Counted from the first letter of the stretch, positions 16,986-25,291 are shown. The stretch is 64,000 bases of DNA from Rudanella paleaurantiibacter (GCF_009184635.1 NZ_WELI01000017.1:1-64000); one strand, 5' to 3'. Numbers and translations: made by a program. Notes: a model not told the origin generated them from the letters alone.

Positions 16986-17141
16986 GCAGGTAGGCAGCTT
17001 ATTGACGAATACGAACTGAATAGGTACGGTGTTGGACAGACTTTTACTCGAAACCGTTAACGACAGAGAAGGGTTAGGGATTGTTTTCGGTTGAGGCAAC
17101 GTTATACCAACGGCCAGTGATGAGAGTTCTGAGAAAAGCCG

Positions 17142-17149
17142 TACCTTTG
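17142..17149 (+). promoter_or_regulatory. -7 promoter box upstream of the pseudouridine synthase gene
   Basis: TACCTTTG matches TAnnTTTG, 86 nt before the ATG at 17236. The predicted leader contains two small palindromes, GTCCATTTTTGGAC (17151-17164) and GCTGATAATCAGC near 17181-17193. No -33 TTG at standard spacing is visible. Confidence 0.45.
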
Positions 17150-17235
17150 CGTCCATTTTTGGACAATTTACAATACGCATAGCTGATAATCAGCCAATAG
17201 TTTATCTAACACAGCAGGGATTGCTGTATTTTTCC

Positions 17236-19209
17236 ATGAATCAGGATCAGAATTTTAACCAGGATGATCGCCGGGATGGCGAACGTCGCTCTTTTGGTAA
17301 AAATACAGACGGCCGTCGGGATGACAACCGTCAACATAAAGGGTTCGAGCGCGGCAGTGCGCGGGGCGAAGGCGACAAACGCCCCCGGTTCGACCGTAAC
17401 GACCGGCGTGGCGACGCCCGGCGTGACGACGCCCGGCCCGGTGGCTTTAATCGGGATGAACGTGCCGGCAACGACCGATTTGGCGATGCACGTCGGCCAT
17501 TCAACCGGGACAATGATAGCCGGGATGGCGGCCGCTTTGGCCGTGGTGATGACCGCCGGAACGATAGCCGCCGTAGCGACGGCCGCCGTGACGACGGACC
17601 ACGTGGAGGTGGATTCAACCGGAACGATGACCGCCGACCGGGTGGGTTCAATCGGGAGTCAGGTTCTGACCGCCCCCGGTTTGAGCGCAACGACCGCCGT
17701 AGCGACGGACCCCGTGAAGGCGGCCGCCGTGACGACAGTCGCCGTTTCGATGGACCGCGCGAAGGTGGGTTCAACCGGAACGACAAAGGCTTTGGCAACC
17801 GGGACGAGCGTCCTTCATTTGACCGCCCCCGGTTCGACCGTGATGACCGCCGGAACGACGGTCCCCGTGGAGACGGCCGCCGTGGAGACGGACCGCGCGA
17901 AGGTGGGTTCAACCGCCGGAACGATAGCAATGACCGGGGTCCGAGCCGTTTCGGTAATGAGCGCCGGTTTAATGACACCCGTGGTGGTGGCGACCGCCGT
18001 GAGGGTGGTTTCGACCGGAACAACGAGCGGGGCGAAGGCCGGCCGTTCAACCGCCGGAACGACGACAACCGGGGCGATGGTCGGCGGGGCGAAAGCCGGT
18101 TTACCCGCAATGGTGACCGGCCCGAAGGAGGTCGCCGGGATTTCAACAACCGGGGCGAAGGAAATCGTCGTCCGTTTGGCGATCAGCCCTCAGGCGACCG
18201 TCGGGGTTCATTCAACCGGCGTGACGACGCCCGGCGTAGCGACGACGCTCAGGATAAATCAAAGCGTTCTGGCCGCGATAATGAGTTTGACAAGCGTTTC
18301 ACCGACGAGCAGCGCGACGATAGCCGCGAGCGCCGGGTAGGCCGCTACAAAGCCGCCCCCGATTACAAACTCGATAAACCCGGCCTCGGTAAGCCGAGCT
18401 TCAGCAAGCCCGGCTTTGATAAGAAATCAGACAAAAAGGGATTCGGCAAGCGCGACGACAAACCCCGCCCTGAACGCGAACCCGACGAGCGTGACCCCTC
18501 GGGCCTGATGCGTTTGAACCGATATATTGCCAACGCTGGCGTATGTTCACGTCGGGAAGCCGACGAGCTGATCAGCCGGGGCGACATTACGGTTAACGGT
18601 AAAGTCGTGACCGAAATGGGCTATAAGGTGAAAGAAAACGACGTGGTGAAGTACGGCAAAACGGTACTGAACCCGGAGAAAATGGTGTATGTGCTTCTCA
18701 ATAAGCCGAAAGATTACATCACCACCACCGAAGACCCCGAAGAGCGCCGGACCGTAATGGAACTGGTAGCCGATGTAGGCAACTTCCGCATCTACCCCGT
18801 TGGTCGTCTCGACCGCAACACAACCGGTCTGTTGTTACTAACCAACGACGGCGAATTGGCCGACAAGCTGACGCACCCGTCCAACAATATCCGCAAGATT
18901 TATCAGGCCGAACTTGATAAGCCCATCACCGAAGAGCATTTTGAAGCTATTCGGGCCGGGGTTGAGCTGGAAGACGGCATGATTAAACCCGACGATTTGG
19001 CCCTTGTAACACCCGACGCCCAAGTGGTTGGCATCGAGATTCACAGCGGCCGTAACCGGATTGTCCGCCGGATTTTCGAACACTTCGGCTACGAGGTCAT
19101 GAAGCTTGACCGGACGGTGTATGCTACGCTGACCAAAAAAGAGCTGCCGCGTGGTAAGTGGCGCTTCCTGGAGCAGAAAGAAGTAATCAAGCTCAAATAC
19201 CTGAACTAA
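17236..19209 (+). CDS. RsuA/RluB/E/F-family pseudouridine synthase with long RGG/RDD-rich N-terminal extension
   Basis: The C-terminal ~240 residues form a normal 23S/16S rRNA pseudouridine synthase. It has an S4 RNA-binding domain (LMRLNRYIANAGVCSRREAD, ISRGDITVNGKVV), then the catalytic domain with the active-site Asp motif YPVGRLDRNTTGLLLLTNDG and the late SGRNRIVRRIFEHFGYEV. RluB is the likeliest subtype, but RluE/F cannot be excluded. The first ~410 residues are a disordered, highly charged tract of R, D, G, N and F repeats (GRRDDGPREGGFNRND-like units). It resembles the RGG tails of RNA-binding proteins and is far longer than the family needs. The repeats are so regular at DNA level that a +1 frame of 358 codons is also open. 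The ATG at 17236 is preferred over the TTG at 17221. Confidence 0.9.
   Translation: MNQDQNFNQDDRRDGERRSFGKNTDGRRDDNRQHKGFERGSARGEGDKRPRFDRNDRRGDARRDDARPGGFNRDERAGNDRFGDARRPFNRDNDSRDGGRFGRGDDRRNDSRRSDGRRDDGPRGGGFNRNDDRRPGGFNRESGSDRPRFERNDRRSDGPREGGRRDDSRRFDGPREGGFNRNDKGFGNRDERPSFDRPRFDRDDRRNDGPRGDGRRGDGPREGGFNRRNDSNDRGPSRFGNERRFNDTRGGGDRREGGFDRNNERGEGRPFNRRNDDNRGDGRRGESRFTRNGDRPEGGRRDFNNRGEGNRRPFGDQPSGDRRGSFNRRDDARRSDDAQDKSKRSGRDNEFDKRFTDEQRDDSRERRVGRYKAAPDYKLDKPGLGKPSFSKPGFDKKSDKKGFGKRDDKPRPEREPDERDPSGLMRLNRYIANAGVCSRREADELISRGDITVNGKVVTEMGYKVKENDVVKYGKTVLNPEKMVYVLLNKPKDYITTTEDPEERRTVMELVADVGNFRIYPVGRLDRNTTGLLLLTNDGELADKLTHPSNNIRKIYQAELDKPITEEHFEAIRAGVELEDGMIKPDDLALVTPDAQVVGIEIHSGRNRIVRRIFEHFGYEVMKLDRTVYATLTKKELPRGKWRFLEQKEVIKLKYLN
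17403..17436. repeat. 34-nt word also found in the 1739-residue gene
   Basis: This matches 12073-12106 at 33 of 34 positions but is read here as RRGDARRDDAR. A shorter rearranged copy (19 nt identical plus a CGTAGCGACG tail) occurs at 18216-18246 in this same gene. Confidence 0.85.
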
Positions 19210-19228
19210 GAGTTCAGCGATACCATAA

Positions 19229-19302
19229 AAACCGGGGGTCTCACCGGCGTATTAGTCAAGAACGAAACTTCTTAGCTGATACGCCGGTGAGACCCCCGGT
19301 TT
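19229..19302. terminator. Perfect 24-bp stem bidirectional terminator
   Basis: Bases 19229-19252 and 19279-19302 are exact reverse complements (core ACCGGGGGTCTCACCGGCG) separated by 26 nt. It lies between two convergent genes, with A-rich and T-rich flanks, and so can stop both transcripts. The GGGTCTCACCG word also occurs inside the REP-like repeat at 12223-12358. Confidence 0.8.
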
Positions 19303-19322
19303 CTTTTATAGCAGGCCGGGCC

Positions 19323-20528
19323 TTACGACTCGCTGCGTTCGATACCCATTTCCAGACCCCGCAACTCAGCCAAACCGCGTAGCCGCCCGATGGCCGTGTA
19401 GCCGGGGTTTATTTTTTTGCTGGAGGTCAAGTCATCGAGCATCCGATGACCATGATCGGGCCGGAACGGCATCCGCAAATCTTCCCGACCCTCGTCCTGC
19501 CGACGTTTTTGCTCCTTCAGCAACGCCCGCATTACGCCGTACATATCCACATCGCCCGCCAGGTGGTCGGCTTCGTGGAAACTCCGCATCAGCGAGGGGT
19601 CTTCGGCATCACGCAGGGTGCTCCGCAGATGCACAAAATGAATCCGTGGCCCCAGCCGCTCTACCATACCAGGCAGGTCGTTATCGGGCCGAACACCATA
19701 GCTACCGGTACAAAAACAAATTCCGTTGGCTGGCGAGTCGACCTCACTCAGTAACTGACGGGCATCGGCTTCGGTGCTTACCACGCGGGGAAGACCCAGA
19801 ATTGGGTACGGAGGATCGTCGGGGTGAATAGACAGACGTACCCCGGCCGACTCGGCTACCGGTGTAATTTCGCGCAGAAACGTGTACAGGTTTTGCCGCA
19901 ATTCGGCATCGCCCGTGTGCTTGTAGGTGTCGAGTGCCGCCTGAAACTTTTCGAGTGTGTAGCTTTCTTCCGAACCGGGCAAGCCCGCAATAATTGTCCG
20001 GGTCAAGCGTTGCACGTCGGCTTCAGAGGCACCATCGAGCCATGCTTTGGCCTCTTGTTTGCGCGCATCATTGTATTCAGCTTCGGCACCGGGCCGTTTC
20101 AGGATGTACAGCTCAAATGCAGCAAACTCCGTTGCATCAAAGCGCAGGGCCGTTGAGCCATCCGGCATGGGGTAATCGAGGTTGGTACGCGTCCAGTCGA
20201 GTACGGGCATGAAGTTGTAACAAACCGTATCGATTCCGCACTGAGCCAGATTCAGGATCGACTCTTTGTAGTTTTCGATATGTTGGCGGTACTCCCCCGT
20301 GCGTGTTTTGATTTCCTCGTGCACCGGAATACTCTCGACAACCGACCACGTAAGCCCGGCATCTTCGATGATCTTTTTCCGCTGCTGAATTTCAGCTACG
20401 GGCCATACTTGCCCATTCGGGATATGGTGCAGGGCCGTTACGATTCCGGTGGCACCTGCCTGTCGGACGTGCGCCAGCGATACGGGGTCATTCGGACCGA
20501 ACCATCGCCAGGTTTGTTCTAATGCCAT
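19323..20528 (-). CDS. uxuA: Mannonate dehydratase
   Basis: UxuA dehydrates D-mannonate to 2-keto-3-deoxygluconate in glucuronate catabolism. The 401-residue product begins [20 protein letters not shown] and contains [17 protein letters not shown], the [20 protein letters not shown] block, [51 protein letters not shown] and [14 protein letters not shown]. These are family hallmarks that include the metal-binding His, Cys and Asp residues. The length fits the family. No other uronate gene (uxaC, uxuB, kdgK) is in the window, so it is a stand-alone gene here. Confidence 0.95.
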   Translation of the reverse strand: MALEQTWRWFGPNDPVSLAHVRQAGATGIVTALHHIPNGQVWPVAEIQQRKKIIEDAGLTWSVVESIPVHEEIKTRTGEYRQHIENYKESILNLAQCGIDTVCYNFMPVLDWTRTNLDYPMPDGSTALRFDATEFAAFELYILKRPGAEAEYNDARKQEAKAWLDGASEADVQRLTRTIIAGLPGSEESYTLEKFQAALDTYKHTGDAELRQNLYTFLREITPVAESAGVRLSIHPDDPPYPILGLPRVVSTEADARQLLSEVDSPANGICFCTGSYGVRPDNDLPGMVERLGPRIHFVHLRSTLRDAEDPSLMRSFHEADHLAGDVDMYGVMRALLKEQKRRQDEGREDLRMPFRPDHGHRMLDDLTSSKKINPGYTAIGRLRGLAELRGLEMGIERSES

Positions 20529-20644
20529 TCAGACTACTTTTTGGGGTATAAGACGAAGGAGCGGCCGGTTTACCGATGCATACAAAAAAAGGGGTACTTT
20601 CCGCCAAGGATGTAGCTTTTTGGCGTGATTGGGGCCCTTTTAAC

Positions 20645-20678
20645 GCCAAAGAGCCGCTACAAGTAGCGGCTCTTTGGC
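20645..20678 (-). terminator. Hairpin downstream of tRNA-Leu
   Basis: GCCAAAGAGCCGCTA and its exact reverse complement form a 15-bp stem with a 4-nt CAAG loop, 11 nt after the tRNA-Leu 3' end. It lacks a clear U-tract on the minus strand, so termination is likely but not certain. Confidence 0.5.
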
Positions 20679-20688
20679 AAATCTCAGG

Positions 20689-20774
20689 TACCAGGAGCGG
20701 GAATCGAACCCGCACGGGCCTTACGGCCCACAGGATTTTAAGTCCGGCGCGTCTACCTATTCCGCCATCCCGGC
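20689..20774 (-). tRNA. tRNA-Leu (anticodon TAA)
   Basis: The 86-nt sequence folds as a class II tRNA with a long variable arm. It has a GCCGGGA acceptor strand pairing with TCCTGGT (with G-T wobbles), the D-arm segment, the anticodon loop ACTTAAAATC with TAA, a GGGCCGTAAGGCCC-type variable arm, and the T-loop GGTTCGATTCC. CCA is not encoded. It lies downstream of tRNA-Gly on the same strand. Confidence 0.95.
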
Positions 20775-20801
20775 AATCCACCCAACGAATCGGGTAACTA
20801 C

Positions 20802-20824
20802 AAAAAAAGCACCGTGGTCGGTGC
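20802..20824 (-). terminator. Intrinsic terminator between tRNA-Gly and tRNA-Leu
   Basis: On the minus strand GCACCG-ACCA-CGGTGC is followed by seven T residues. It lies between the two tRNAs, so read-through or processing must supply tRNA-Leu unless that tRNA has its own promoter, which I did not find. Confidence 0.65.
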
Positions 20825-20834
20825 CTTTTTCTGG

Positions 20835-20907
20835 AGCGAAAGACGGGGTTCGAACCCGCGACCTCGACCTTGGCAAGGTCGCGCTCTACCAGCTGAGCTA
20901 CTTTCGC
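20835..20907 (-). tRNA. tRNA-Gly (anticodon GCC)
   Basis: The 73-nt sequence has the acceptor stem GCGAAAG/CTTTCGC with discriminator U, the D-loop AGCTCAGCTGGTAGAGC, the anticodon loop CTTGCCAAG and the T-arm GCGGGTTCGAACCCCGT. CCA is not encoded. A strong TTG-N20-TAnnTTTG promoter lies 39 nt upstream. Confidence 0.97.
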
Positions 20908-20946
20908 GTTTGGTGATCCAGCGCCTGTGGTGCTGAATTGTGGGTA

Positions 20947-20977
20947 CAAAAGTAGAGCGTTTTCTGACGTTTGTCAA
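20947..20977 (-). promoter_or_regulatory. Promoter of the tRNA-Gly/tRNA-Leu unit
   Basis: On the minus strand TTG (20977-20975), a 20-nt spacer and TACTTTTG (20954-20947) match the Bacteroidota -33/-7 consensus in full. The spacing is identical to that of the tRNA-Phe promoter at 50736-50766. Confidence 0.8.
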
Positions 20978-21118
20978 GAGGTAAACCCAAAAAATTCAAC
21001 AAGAGATTTTTTTAGGTTTGACGATCAATTACTTATATGCCTAAAAAATTGCAGATCAGGGGCAGCCTTGTGGCTCATGATAACGGATTACCCAGGGGCA
21101 ACTTACCCGAACCGCCAA

Positions 21119-21979
21119 TCAGGATTCTAAAAACAGCAACGTCAGAAAAAAACCGTTGAGCCCTATACCCGCCAAAACGGTCATCCGCATGGCCGAGCGG
21201 AAGTCGGCCCGCGCCTTGTCGTGCCGAACCTGCCCATACCAGGCCACAAAGAAGATCATGGCGGGCAGAATACAGGCCAGCAGAATGTAAAACGGCGAAC
21301 GCCCTCCGAAATAAACGTAAAAACCGGCCAGCGAGCAGGCAAACACCAGCAGCGCACAGACAAACGTACCTTCAACACCCAGCAGGCGGCTCAGAGTAAG
21401 GTCGCCCCGGCGGGCGTCTTCGGCGTGTTGGTACACCTGCGTGAGAGGGTACATCGCCATTACGTTGAGCGTACACAGGCAGGCCGCTAGCAAGGGCTGA
21501 CGCGTAAGCAACTGTTCGAGCGGTACGTTGTTGATAGCCTGTAAAGTCATCAGGTAGGTAAAGCCTCCCTGAAAAAGGCTCACGATGAGCCAGCTCCAGA
21601 CCGGGTATTTTTTGAGCCGAATCCGATCGTGGCTGTACGCTTTGGAAATGAGCCCATAAATGAGCAAATAGCACACGAAAGGCCAGCCCACCAGCAGGCC
21701 CAGCAACAAGGCCAGTGCATCGAGCCCCCAGGCTACCCGGTGCAGGGTTTGGTCTACGGGGGGCGGGTTTTCGAGAATCCCGATACTTTCCTCGTCTTTA
21801 TCAAAAAAGCTATTGTACGCATTACTCGCCGGGTACAACAAAACGTGCAGAATAAATGCGACCAGTACCGACCGACCCAAATCGGGGTTAACCGACTGAC
21901 TCAGAGCGAACCAGAAGACGGGCAGCAGAAAAAACGAAAAAGGAACCCGCAGATGAAGCCAAATTTCGCGAAGAGTCAT
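21119..21979 (-). CDS. UbiA-family prenyltransferase
   Basis: UbiA enzymes are integral membrane prenyltransferases that attach isoprenoid chains to aromatic or other acceptors. The 286-residue protein is strongly hydrophobic with about eight or nine membrane segments. It carries the two aspartate-rich motifs: NAYNSFFDKDEESIG (NxxxDxxxD-like) and YQHAEDARRGDLTLSRLLG. The ATG at 21979 (MTLREIWLHLRVPF) fits family starts better than the in-frame start 27 nt upstream. It is divergent from a type III polyketide synthase with a 92-nt shared intergenic region, so the two probably act in one pathway (inference). The acceptor and the prenyl donor cannot be told from sequence. Involvement in menaquinone or haem O synthesis is less likely because none of those genes is nearby. 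Confidence 0.85.
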   Translation of the reverse strand: MTLREIWLHLRVPFSFFLLPVFWFALSQSVNPDLGRSVLVAFILHVLLYPASNAYNSFFDKDEESIGILENPPPVDQTLHRVAWGLDALALLLGLLVGWPFVCYLLIYGLISKAYSHDRIRLKKYPVWSWLIVSLFQGGFTYLMTLQAINNVPLEQLLTRQPLLAACLCTLNVMAMYPLTQVYQHAEDARRGDLTLSRLLGVEGTFVCALLVFACSLAGFYVYFGGRSPFYILLACILPAMIFFVAWYGQVRHDKARADFRSAMRMTVLAGIGLNGFFLTLLFLES

Positions 21980-22071
21980 GGTGGAGGCAGATGAATGGGT
22001 ACACACTATTCCGGGTCATAACAATCCTAAAAAACAGACGGTTACTACACTACAACCTATGCTGATGAACA

Positions 22072-23280
22072 TTGAATAAGAACACACACGAATATAGCGC
22101 CTTTATCACGGCGATTGGCACGGCTGTGCCGCAATACGCGGTACCTCAGATGCAAATCGCCCAGTTTATGGCCGACGCGCTTCAATTTGATGAGCGCGAC
22201 CGCCGACGGCTCACGGCCCTTTACCGTCAGACCCGCATCGAAAAACGGCATTCGGTTTTACCCGATTATAGCCGCGAGAATGGCGATTACACGTTTTATC
22301 CCAATACACCGGGGCTCGAACCATTTCCAACGGTTGGGCAACGGATGCTCCTCTACCGGCAGGAAGCAGTCCCGTTGGCCCGGCAAGCCATTGAAACCTG
22401 TTTGAGCAAACGGTCTGGTTTCGACAGGCAGTCGATCACGCACCTGATTGTAGTTAGTTGCACAGGCCTGTATGCGCCCGGCCCCGATATTGAACTGATT
22501 GAAGCACTGGGCCTGGCTACGACTACGCAACGGCTGGCTATCAATTTTATGGGGTGTTATGGGGCTTTCAATGGCCTGAAAACCGCCGACGCCATGGTAC
22601 GAGCCGACCCCGACGCTAAGGTACTGGTGGTTTGCGTGGAGTTGTGCACACTCCATTTCCAGAAAAAAACCGAAACGGATCACCTACTCTCCAACGCCCT
22701 CTTTGCCGACGGAGCCGCGGCCGTGTTGGTCGAAAGCGAGCCAGTCTCTGAGCATTTGGCGCTACGGCTACGGTCGTTTTACAGCGACCTACTCCCCGAA
22801 GGTAAAGCCGAAATGGCCTGGCACGTGAGCGATTTTGGGTTCGAGATGACCCTGACCTCCGAAGTGCCCCGGTATATTCAACAGGGTATAGGCGAGTTGC
22901 TATCGCGGTTGCTGCAAAAAAGCGGCCTTACCATTGGCGACATTAACCTGTACGCCATGCACCCCGGCGGCCGCAAGATCCTGGAAGTTATTGAGCAGCA
23001 GCTTGGCCTCGAAACTACCGACAACCGATTTGCCTACGAGGTACTCCGTGACTACGGCAACATGTCGTCGGCAACGGTACTTTTCGTGCTGAATGCCGTA
23101 TGGAAGGGCCTCCAGGCCGGTGATACAGAACCGGCCGTAGCTGCCGACGGGCATATTCTGAGCTGTGCCTTTGGGCCGGGCCTTACGCTGGAGTCGATGA
23201 TTCTGGACGTAGTAGGCCAACCCGTGACCACATCTCTTACTTCGACAGTACGTTCCAGCGCAGCAATCCCCATCGGCTAA
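22072..23280 (+). CDS. Type III polyketide synthase (chalcone/stilbene synthase-like)
   Basis: Type III synthases extend an acyl-CoA starter with malonyl-CoA and cyclise it to a pyrone, resorcinol or phloroglucinol. The catalytic triad is visible: Cys130 in VVSCTGLYAPGPDIE, His297 in YAMHPGGRKILE and Asn330 in RDYGNMSSATVLF. The C-terminal CAFGPGLTLE block is also present. The length of 402 residues is normal. The only in-frame start that keeps the N-terminal ITAIGTAVP block is TTG at 22072. An ATG just upstream (22060) opens a different frame that stops after six codons, so either a TTG start or a sequencing indel is involved. The last 44 nt overlap the convergent glycosyltransferase gene. 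Confidence 0.92.
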   Translation: MNKNTHEYSAFITAIGTAVPQYAVPQMQIAQFMADALQFDERDRRRLTALYRQTRIEKRHSVLPDYSRENGDYTFYPNTPGLEPFPTVGQRMLLYRQEAVPLARQAIETCLSKRSGFDRQSITHLIVVSCTGLYAPGPDIELIEALGLATTTQRLAINFMGCYGAFNGLKTADAMVRADPDAKVLVVCVELCTLHFQKKTETDHLLSNALFADGAAAVLVESEPVSEHLALRLRSFYSDLLPEGKAEMAWHVSDFGFEMTLTSEVPRYIQQGIGELLSRLLQKSGLTIGDINLYAMHPGGRKILEVIEQQLGLETTDNRFAYEVLRDYGNMSSATVLFVLNAVWKGLQAGDTEPAVAADGHILSCAFGPGLTLESMILDVVGQPVTTSLTSTVRSSAAIPIG

Positions 23281-23980
23281 GTCGGTACCGGATTGACACG
23301 CCTAATACGCCAAGGCCGTAAATGGTGCTACGCTTGAAGTTGATCGACGAAGCTTCTTCAAAATACTTGGTGGGGCAAGTTACCTCGGCAATTTCGAAGC
23401 CCTTGTAGAAGATCTGGGCAATCATCTCATTGTCGAAGATGAAATCGTCGGAGTTATGGGTAAAATCGAGTGCACGCAGCACCTCACCCGAGAACGCCCG
23501 GTAACCCGTGTGGTATTCCGATAGCTTCTGGTTCATCAGGATGTTTTGCGCCAGGGTCAGGAATCGGTTTGCAATGTATTTGTACATAGGCATACCGCCT
23601 TTCAAGGCACCTTTTCCCAGAATCCGGGAAGCAAACACAACGGGATAGAGGTCGTTGCCGATGATCGAGATCATGGCCGTCAGCAGCAAGGGGGTATACT
23701 GATAATCAGGGTGAAGCATCACCACAATATCAGCACCCAACTCCATAGCTTTACGGTAGCAGGTTTTCTGATTTCCCCCGTAGCCCTTATTTTGGTCGTG
23801 CCGAATCACATGCCGGATACCCAGGCGCCTGGCTTCCTCAACGGTATTGTCGGGGCTGAAGTCATCCACCAGGATAACATCATCGACAATATCGAACGGA
23901 ATTTCGCGGTACGTACGCTCCAAGGTAAGGGCTGCCCGGTAGGCAGGCATCACCACTATGACTTTCTTCCCATTAAACAT
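23237..23980 (-). CDS. GT2-family glycosyltransferase (polyprenyl-phosphate sugar transferase-like)
   Basis: The 247-residue protein has a GT-A fold N-terminus: KVIVVMPAYRAALTLERTY, VDDVILVDDFSPDNTVEEA with the DxD-type acidic motif, and VMLHPDYQYTPLL. It then has EYHTGYRAFSGEVLR and DDFIFDNEMIAQIFYKGFEI. This pattern is that of dolichol/undecaprenyl-phosphate mannose or glucose synthases, but the C-terminal membrane segments are missing. The lipid and sugar are therefore unknown. Its 3' end overlaps the polyketide synthase 3' end by 44 nt. A perfect -7 box ends 4 nt before its ATG, so its mRNA should be leaderless. Confidence 0.88.
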   Translation of the reverse strand: MFNGKKVIVVMPAYRAALTLERTYREIPFDIVDDVILVDDFSPDNTVEEARRLGIRHVIRHDQNKGYGGNQKTCYRKAMELGADIVVMLHPDYQYTPLLLTAMISIIGNDLYPVVFASRILGKGALKGGMPMYKYIANRFLTLAQNILMNQKLSEYHTGYRAFSGEVLRALDFTHNSDDFIFDNEMIAQIFYKGFEIAEVTCPTKYFEEASSINFKRSTIYGLGVLGVSIRYRLSRWGLLRWNVLSK

Positions 23981-23984
23981 GGCT

Positions 23985-23992
23985 CAAAACTA
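23985..23992 (-). promoter_or_regulatory. -7 box directly before the GT2 start (leaderless)
   Basis: On the minus strand TAGTTTTG, the four bases AGCC and ATG follow each other. This is one of three genes in the window with TAnnTTTG-N4-ATG; the others are udk and the DEAD-box helicase. Confidence 0.65.
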
Positions 23993-24184
23993 AGTAGACC
24001 GACGAACTATGCCAATACGTTCTGGAATTAGTTCACCGGGAGGCTTTTCGGGGACTATAGCAATTAAGATGCCATCCCCCTACTGACTCCCATCATTTCT
24101 TTGCCCATATTGCAACAGTTTTGCGCTGACCCTAACTTTTTTGTCATTGGCGGGGTTGTCGTTTTAATGATTCTTTGAGAACAC

Positions 24185-25264
24185 ATGCTAACAAGTGAAA
24201 CAACTTTTTTCTTAGGCTTCGCGGCTTTCGTGATGGTCGTAATGGCCCTTGATTTGGGGGTATTTACGAAACAGAAGAGCCACGTGGTACACTTCAAGGA
24301 GGCCGCCATCTGGAGCGCCGTTTGGGTATCGCTGTCGATTGCCTTCTACTTTTTTATCAAGAACTACGGCTACCTGGTGCACGGCATCAATGACTTTGCG
24401 CGGCTTCAGGAGGTGCGCAATCTGTACGCCGACCATGTGCAACTGATACCGGGCGACTTTGAACAGAGCTTACAGCTTTTTCAGAACAACATGGCTCTGG
24501 AATACATCACAGGCTACCTGGTAGAATACTCATTATCAGCCGATAACATCTTTGTATTCATCCTCATTTTTGCGTCATTTGGCGTGCGGGAGCGGTATTA
24601 CAAGAAGATTCTGGTCTGGGGGATTCTGGGGGCTATCGTACTCCGGTTCGTGTTTATTTTCGTGGGGTCGGCTTTGCTGCAACGCTTTGAGTGGATCATG
24701 TTTGTTTTCGGGGCGTTTCTGGTTTATACGGGGGTTCGGCTGTTTTTTGAGAAAGAAGGCGAAGAACAGATCGACACTAAAAACCACCCCGTGGTCAAGC
24801 TGGTATCAAAGTACTTCAACGTGTACCGGCGCAATGTAATCGACCACTTTTTTGTCCGGCGCAAAACCGACAATAAGCTGTTTGTGACCCCCCTGTTTAT
24901 TGTGGTGGTGGTAGTGGCTTTCACCGACCTTGTTTTTGCCGTCGATTCCATCCCGGCCATTTTCTCAATCACTAAAGATCCATACATCGTATTTTTCTCA
25001 AACGTGTTTGCGATCATGGGTCTGCGCTCCATGTTCTTCTTCCTGTCGAGCATTATGAGTCAGTTCCGGTTCCTGAAAGTTGGCTTAGCGGTGCTGCTCA
25101 CCTTTATCGGTGTGAAAATGCTCACCGATCATTATCTGGAAGAGCTCGGTTTTAAACCCGTTTATTCGCTGTACATCATCGTTTCGATTCTGGCCGTGAG
25201 TGTGCTGGCGTCGTGGCTCATCCCGGAGAAAAAAGCGGAGAAAGAGCAAGGTATCGAGGTATAA
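24185..25264 (+). CDS. TerC/Alx-family integral membrane protein
   Basis: TerC-family proteins are multi-pass membrane proteins linked to metal ion (manganese, tellurite-resistance) homeostasis. The 359-residue protein has about nine membrane segments and the conserved acidic positions in VVMALDLGVF, YSLSADNIFVFILIF and LVFAVDSIPAIFSITKDP, plus MGLRSMFFFL. The call is firm at family level. The transported ion is not shown by sequence. I looked for a yybP-ykoY-type manganese riboswitch in the 180 nt upstream and found no clear one. An intrinsic terminator follows. Confidence 0.93.
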   Translation: MLTSETTFFLGFAAFVMVVMALDLGVFTKQKSHVVHFKEAAIWSAVWVSLSIAFYFFIKNYGYLVHGINDFARLQEVRNLYADHVQLIPGDFEQSLQLFQNNMALEYITGYLVEYSLSADNIFVFILIFASFGVRERYYKKILVWGILGAIVLRFVFIFVGSALLQRFEWIMFVFGAFLVYTGVRLFFEKEGEEQIDTKNHPVVKLVSKYFNVYRRNVIDHFFVRRKTDNKLFVTPLFIVVVVVAFTDLVFAVDSIPAIFSITKDPYIVFFSNVFAIMGLRSMFFFLSSIMSQFRFLKVGLAVLLTFIGVKMLTDHYLEELGFKPVYSLYIIVSILAVSVLASWLIPEKKAEKEQGIEV

Positions 25265-25291
25265 AGGTATCTGGACATGCGTTGAATTGGA

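Noticed and set aside
17264-18340. A second forward frame of 358 codons rich in T, V, A and G
   Set aside because: It is the +1 frame of the RDD/RGG repeat tract and stays open because the repeat has a codon-length period. It has no start signal or family.
24000-24184. A yybP-ykoY manganese riboswitch upstream of the TerC gene
   Set aside because: TerC genes often have one, but I could not find its conserved stem and internal loop elements here.
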